Shown: piece after piece, positions 39,401 to 45,370 of the stretch | How the letters are laid out: each line of letters opens with the position of its first letter | Position numbering within the stretch: position 1 is the stretch's first letter | Assembly (NCBI GenBank): GCA_016235585.1 | Contig: JACRJY010000208.1 | Location: 1-45,370 of the forward strand | Direction of reading: 5' to 3' | Source: Verrucomicrobiota bacterium | Lineage (GTDB): Bacteria > Verrucomicrobiota > Verrucomicrobiia > Limisphaerales > JACRJY01 | Length of the DNA: 45,370 nucleotides | The notes under the pieces: generated by a model | Database searches by the model: none | What the model was told of the DNA's origin: nothing | Seen by the model: only the letters and a program-made list of their open reading frames with translations | Position numbers and translations under genes: made by a program

Positions 39401-42400
39401 GGCACGTCCGCGCGGCCCACCTGCTCGACGAGGGCGCGCTCCATGAGCGTCTGCATCACGCCGTCCACGGCCACGCCGCGAATCTGCTCGATCTCCGCGC
39501 GCGTGAGCGGCTGGCGGTAGGCGATGATCGCGAGCGTCTCCAGCGCGGGCTGTGAGAGGCGCGGCGGGCGGTTCTTCGCGCCGACGAGCGTGCGGATCCA
39601 CGGCGCGTAGTCCGGCTGGCTGGCGAACTGCCACGCGCCGGCCACGCACACGAGCCGGTAGGTGCGGGCGGCGGCCTCGTGCTCGCGCGCCAGTTCCTCC
39701 AGCGCGGCGACGATGGCCTCCTCCTTCACTTTCTTGAAGGCTTTCGGCTCGGCTTCTTCGGCCTGCTCCGCCGTGGCGGCGAACAGTTCGCGCAGCTCGC
39801 GCGGGGTGATCGGCTTCTGCGCGGAGAAGAGGACGGCTTCCAGAATATGTTTCAGTTCCATGAAAAATTTCAGTTGGGTTGCGGCTCGCCGGTGATGGAA
39901 GCCACGGTGGAGGTGGTGTGCGTTTCCGCCGCCGCCGGCGCCGGCGCGGGCGGGGCGGCGGCGATTTCAATTTCGCTGAACGGCTCCGGCTGCGTGATGA
40001 TGATCTGCTTGAGGCGGATCAGCTCCAGCATCGCGAGGAACGTCACCACCACTTCCGTGCGGCTGGTGGCGGCGGCGAACAGCTCGGAGAACTTCAGCGC
40101 CGGCCTGGCCTTCATCGCGTTGACGAGCATCTCGATCTTCTCGCTGACCGTCCACTTGTCCTCGAAGATGTCGCGCGTGTCCTGCGTGGCGAAGCGCTTG
40201 AGCACGGCGTTGACCGCGTTGACGAGATCGAAAATGGAAACCTGCGGACGCACCGGCGCGACATCCGCGGCGAAGTCCGGCTTGCCGGGCAGGCGCGGGA
40301 AGGTGTTTTCCTGCGAGAGCTCGTGCTCCTGAAGTTTCACCGCCACGTCCTTGAACTTCTTGTATTCGACGAGCTGGCGGATGAGTTCCCAGCGCGGATC
40401 CTCGCCCTCCTCCTCGCCCTCGACGGCGACCTGCAAATCCTTGGGCAGCAGCTCGCGGCTCTTGATATACATGAGCGTGGCGGCCATCACGAGGAACTCG
40501 CCCGCGATGTCCAGGTCCAGCTCGCGCATCAGGTCCACGTATTCGATGAACGACGTGGCGAGCTTGGTGAGGTTGACCTCGTAGATGTCCACCTCCTCCT
40601 GCCTGACGAGGTAAAGGAGCAGATCGAGCGGTCCCTCGAAAATTTCAAATTGAACTTTGTATTCGGCCATGCAAACCCGCGAACAGCTTTCGCGGAACGC
40701 CGGACTTTACGGCGGGCCGCGCGGCTTTGGCAATGATGGAACTGCAAACCGGCATTCCCGACCGTCCGCAGCCGCGAGATTCGCTCGCTGGCATCCGAAC
40801 CGCCGCTTCGTTAGACTCTGCGCCGTTGCAAACGGCCCGCCCCAACCACTACGCCGCACTCGGCCTCGACCGGCGCTGCTCCGCCGGGCCATTCCGCGCG
40901 GCGTATCGCGTGAGTGCCAGGCAGCACCAACCCGTCATGAACCCCGGCGCGGCCGAGTGGGTGGCGCGGACGCAGGCGCTCAATGCCGCCTACGAAACCT
41001 TGAGCGATCCCGACCGGCGGCGTGCTCATGACTGCGAACTCGACGCCAAGCAAAAACCGGCCCGCCGCGCGGCGAAGGGAAGCGCCAGCCTCACGCAGGA
41101 CGTTCACCTGCGGATCGAGGAGTTTTTTCGCGGCACCACGCTGGAAGTGCGCGTGAATGATCCCGCCCACGTCGGCGCGGTGGAGGTTTACCCGCTCACC
41201 ATCCCGCCGGAAACCGCGCCCGGCACCCGCTTCCGCATCACCCGCACCGCCGGCGGCGTGGTCGTGGTTCGCGTGAAGATGCGGGCGGACTTCCGCTTCA
41301 AAGTGCGCGGCGCGGACTTGCGCTGCGACCTGCGGATCAAGCCCGAGCGCGCCGCCCAGGGCGGCGCGGAAATGATCCGGGGCGCGACCGGCACGATGCT
41401 CCGGGTGCCGATCCCGCGTGGCGTGGCGCGTGGCGAAATCATCCGCCTCCCCGGCGAAGGGCTGCCCCGTCCGCGCGGCGGGCGGGGCGACCTGCTCGTG
41501 CGGATCAACTACCGCGTCGAAGTCCGCATCACCCGCGCGGCCATCAAATAAAATCGTGTCCGGCATTTACATTGCCCGCCGGGCAGGCAGGATGGGTTCC
41601 GCCTTCGGAGAAACTATTCATGCCGCAGGTGAGTCAACCTGCAGAAAAATAAAAAGTTATGGGCGATAAATCCCCGAAGTCGAATCAGAAGAAGTCCTCG
41701 CAGAAACAGGCCAAGGCCAGCAGCAGCAACCAGAAGAAAAACGCCGCTGTCGCCGCCAAACAGGCCGCCGGCAAGAAGAAGTAACCGGCCTTCATGGCTG
41801 TCTCCTCCGGCTTTAACGCCGGGGGAGGCAGGCTCCTCGAATACTTTCATTGCGGATTCCCTCTCCCGCCTCGCATGAAAAAAAACATCAAACTGTATCA
41901 GGGCCAGGTTTGGAAGCGCGACGGGGAATATCTTCGCATCGTGCGGCTGGAGCGGCTGGCCGTGGAATACAAGTCCACGCTGGCACCGGGCAGCAGGGAT
42001 GGAACGCACCATCAGGCGACCAAAAAGGAATTCTGCCGGCTGCTGAAAACCGCCACGCTGCTGGGGCCGGTCGAAATGCCGGATTCGCCCACAGCCTAGG
42101 CGCGCCCTGCGGCGCAGTCATCTCGCCGAAAGAATTTTCCGCGCGGCCCAAACCAGCGCGGCAGCCTCGGCCTCCGTGCCAATGGTGATGCGGAGATAGT
42201 CGCGCACTTCCGCCTGCTTGAACCAGCGCACGAGGATTTTCCGCACACGCAGTTTTTCCAACCACGTCGCAGCGGGAAACTTCGGCGGGCGGGCGAGGAT
42301 AAAATTCGTCTGGCTCGGCAGAACTTCAAAACCCAGCGCGGCCAGTTCGCGGCCCAGCCATGCGCGCGTGGCGATGATGCGTTGGAAATTGCGCCGGTAA

Positions 42401-45370
42401 TAAGGCAGGTCGTCCAGCGTCGCCAGTGCGGCGATCTGGCCGAGGCCGTTGACATTGTAACTGTCGCGAATCTTGTCCAGCGCGACGATGAGCGCCGGGT
42501 GCCCGACGAAATAGCCGACGCGCTGGAAGCACAGCGAGTAGGCCTTCGAGAACGTGCGCGAGACAAGGACGTGCGGATGCTTGAAGGCCAGCGGCAGCGC
42601 GTGCTCCGCCGCAAAATCCACGTAGGCCTCGTCGAGGATGGTCACGCCCTTTTGCGCGTGGCAGAGCGCGCCCAGTTCCGCTGTTGAATGGCCGCGCCCG
42701 CTTGGCGCGTTCGGCGTGGTGACGAAAGTGAGCGCGGCGCGGAAATCCCATTGTCCGCCGCGCCGCAGCTCCGCGACGGACGGCAGGCTGAAATCCGGTT
42801 TCAACGGCACGGCGTTTTTCGCCGCGCCGTGGCTGTCCGCCAGCACGGGATAGAGCGAGTAGCTCGGCGTGAAGTATTGCACCGCTTCGGAAGGACGAGC
42901 TACGCGAGTCCCTGGCTGATTTTTTTTGGGGACTCGCGTAGCTCGTCCTTCCAAGGAAATCGGCTCGACGAAACACCGCGTCGCCAGCGCCAGCAGTTCA
43001 TCCGAGCCGTTGCCGACGAGGATGTTCTCCGGCTGGCAGCGGTGCAGTTTCGCGAGCTTCTCGCGCAGCGCCTGCGCCGTCGGGTTCGGATACAGCCGCA
43101 GCCGTCCATCCACCGCCGCCCTGACTGCGGCGAGCACGTGTGGCGACGGCGGGTGGGGATTTTCATTCGTGTTGAGCTTGACCAGCCCCTTGATCTTCGG
43201 CTGCTCGCCGGGCACGTAGGCGTGCAGGACGCGCACGAGCGGACGGATCAGTTTTGCTGCACTTCGAGAAGTCATCCCGGCCATTTCAAGTGAACCACGC
43301 CGCAAAGTCGAGCGTCGCCTTGGTCGCCGCTCCAAAGCAGCAGCGTTCCCGGAAATGCGGACGGGCCGTCCGCGCTCCCTCACGACTTGATGTCGCGCGT
43401 CTGGAAGTGCATCGCGCCGATGACGAAGGCGGTGACATTCGCCGCCAGCAGCACGCTCACCGCCTGACCGATGCGCGGCCACGGCACCGGGTTGGCATAC
43501 ACCAGCACCCAGCTGCGAAAGTGATACGGCAGCAGCCACGGCTGGAAATCTTCGAAGAACGGGATGTTCTCCAGCACCAGGCTCACCAGCAGGAAGGACA
43601 GCGCCAGCACCGTCGCCGCCGCCGGCTTCATGTCGAAGCACGAGAACATGAACGCGAGGCTGAACATCGTGCCCGCGTTCAGCGCCATGAACGCGTGCGA
43701 GAGCAGATACAGCCGCAGCCCCTCGTCCGCTGGCATCACGTTGAACACCGGCACCGGCGGCGGGGTGAACACGAACAGCCCGCCCCACGGAAACCACATT
43801 CGCGCAAACAGCAGCGCCATGCCGCCGAGCGCCAGCACAAGCAGGGCGGAGAAGACGCCGCCCGCGAACCACTTCACCAGCAGCAGCCGGAAGCGTGAGA
43901 TGGGCCGGCAGAGAATCATCCGCAGCGTGCCTTCCTCGGCTTCTTTTGCCACGAGGTCGCCGCCCACCAGCGTGACGTAGAGCGGCATGAGCAGGAGGAT
44001 TTGCGGGATGAGCATGATGATGGCGACGGTGAGCGCGGAGACGTAGTCCGCCGGCAGGTAGTTGTTGCCCGCGAGCAGCCGTTCGACCTGCCGCTGCCAG
44101 TTCGTGGCCTGGAACGCGAAGAGCATCAGGTTCTGGCAGACTAGGAACACGCCGAAGCCGATGTAAGTGCGCTTCTTGCCGAAGAGCTTCAGCAGTTCGT
44201 TGCGGAGTTGGGAAATAAACATGAGAGTCTAGGATTTTGGATTTACGATTTTGAATCCTTCTTCATCAGCGCCAGATAAAACCCTTCCAGCGTCTCCTCC
44301 TCGCGCGCGATTTCGTGGACGGCGATGCCGCTCTCCACGAGGCGGCGGACGATTTGATCCGTGCCGACGCCAGCGGCGAGCGAGATGAACTGGCCGTCGC
44401 GCGAGCCGGTGATGAGGTTCTCGCCCTGGAGCAGTTGCACGGCTTGCGCGAAATCCCCGGCGCGCAGGCGGACGAGGTTTTGCGCGCCCTTGATCGTGTC
44501 GAGCGGGCCTTCAAACACCTTCCGCCCCTGGTTCATCACCGCGATGCGCGTGCAGAGCTGCTCGACCTCGGTCAGCAGGTGCGACGAGAGCAGGATGGTC
44601 AGCCCCAGTTCGCGGTGCAGCCGGAGAATCGTGTGGCGCATCTCGTGGATGCCCTCGGGGTCAAGACCGTCGCCCGGCTCGTCGAGGATGAGCAGCTCCG
44701 GCGCGGGCAGCAGCGCCTGCGCGAGCGCGAGGCGCGTCCTCATGCCGTGCGAATACGTGCGGACGAGATGCTGCTCACGGCCCGTGAGGCCGACCCAGTC
44801 AATGATTTCGCGGACGCGCGCGGGCGGCGTGGGCGCGGTGTATTGGGAGAAAATTTCCAGATTCCGCCTACCGCTCAAGTAATCGTAGAAGACGGGCGTC
44901 TCAAAAATCGCGCCGACCTTTTGCAGCGCGGACTGCCGCTGCGTGAGAACGTCGAGGCCGAACAGCTTCACTTCACCGGAATCCGGCCAGACCTGGCCGA
45001 GCATCATGCCGATGGCGGTGCTCTTGCCCGCGCCGTTGTGGCCGAGCAGGCCGAAGATTTCCCCGTGCGGCACGGCGAGGTCGAGATTCACCACGGCGGG
45101 CTTTTTGCCAAAAGTTTTGTGGACGCCGCGCAGTGCGATCATTTTGGCCTCCTCGCTGTTTTGGTGGAATCAAAGGCCGTAGGAAGGCCGAGTGTGGATT
45201 CCCTCTCCCCTTCGGTAGGGGAGAGGGTCAGGGTGAGGGGTGGGCGGCAGGCTGGTTTCATCCGGGCCGACTTGAGTGAACCATGCGCCCCCTCACCCCG
45301 GCCCTCTCCCCCATCCGATGGGGGAGAGGGAGTCACCAGCCTTGTGCTTTGGGTGGTTCCACTAAAAATA

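Overview
The window is high-GC bacterial chromosome. The gene set points to a Gram-negative member of the Verrucomicrobiota/Planctomycetota group, most likely Verrucomicrobiota. The pointers are futalosine-route menaquinone synthesis (mqnC), BamD- and LptE-like envelope assembly genes, a tail-specific protease, large secreted sialidase-fold/kelch gene sets, a GntR-HTH/LacI-sensor regulator, and many short palindromic repeats between and inside genes. The taxonomic placement is inference from gene content only.

Layout. 1-9.98 kb: the end of pyruvate carboxylase, an immunoglobulin-like gene fragment, mqnC, a BamD-like and LptE-like pair, a secreted protein of unknown function, a Prc/CtpA protease coupled through a possible 20-codon ORF to tatD, then a DUF167/YggT pair. 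10.07-16.2 kb: minus-strand TCA genes gltA-sucC ... sucD. The usually adjacent sucC and sucD are separated by 2.7 kb holding a VOC protein and an AT-richer restriction-endonuclease island with two nuclease-like genes and no methyltransferase. 16.4-30.25 kb: a Gfo/Idh oxidoreductase, a minus-strand GntR-type regulator with a candidate operator, and a tightly packed ten-gene plus-strand operon. The operon encodes a kelch protein, three sialidase-fold proteins, two related five-bladed-propeller-like proteins, a ceramidase-like protein, a left-handed beta-helix transferase, an HpcH/HpaI aldolase and an SDR dehydrogenase. 30.5-34.9 kb: a converging minus-strand set of esterase, Cys/His protein, sialidase with a LamG-like domain, and kelch protein. 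35.1-40.7 kb: scpA-scpB, then a type II restriction endonuclease and a C5-cytosine methyltransferase, then pheA and a KpsF/KdsD isomerase. Consecutive genes from scpB to the methyltransferase overlap by ATGA. 40.7-45.4 kb: a DnaJ-like protein without a proper HPD motif, two small proteins, hisC, and an ABC exporter pair.

How the genes work together. The 16-35 kb block reads as one carbohydrate-use locus. Secreted propeller enzymes and a kelch protein would release or remodel a sugar, the Gfo/Idh and SDR enzymes would oxidise it, and the HpcH-type aldolase would cleave a 2-keto-3-deoxy acid. No sialic-acid catabolic genes are present, so the substrate is probably not sialic acid.

The most unusual feature is the density and variety of short palindromic repeats. 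At least four families are present. One is a twin-hairpin element in four copies whose stem differences are mutually compensated. Several elements lie in frame inside genes (hisC, mqnC) or in the leaders of secreted proteins (30.5, 31.6 and 25.7 kb genes), and others supply stop codons. The two restriction loci, each directly behind a housekeeping gene, are the second point of interest.
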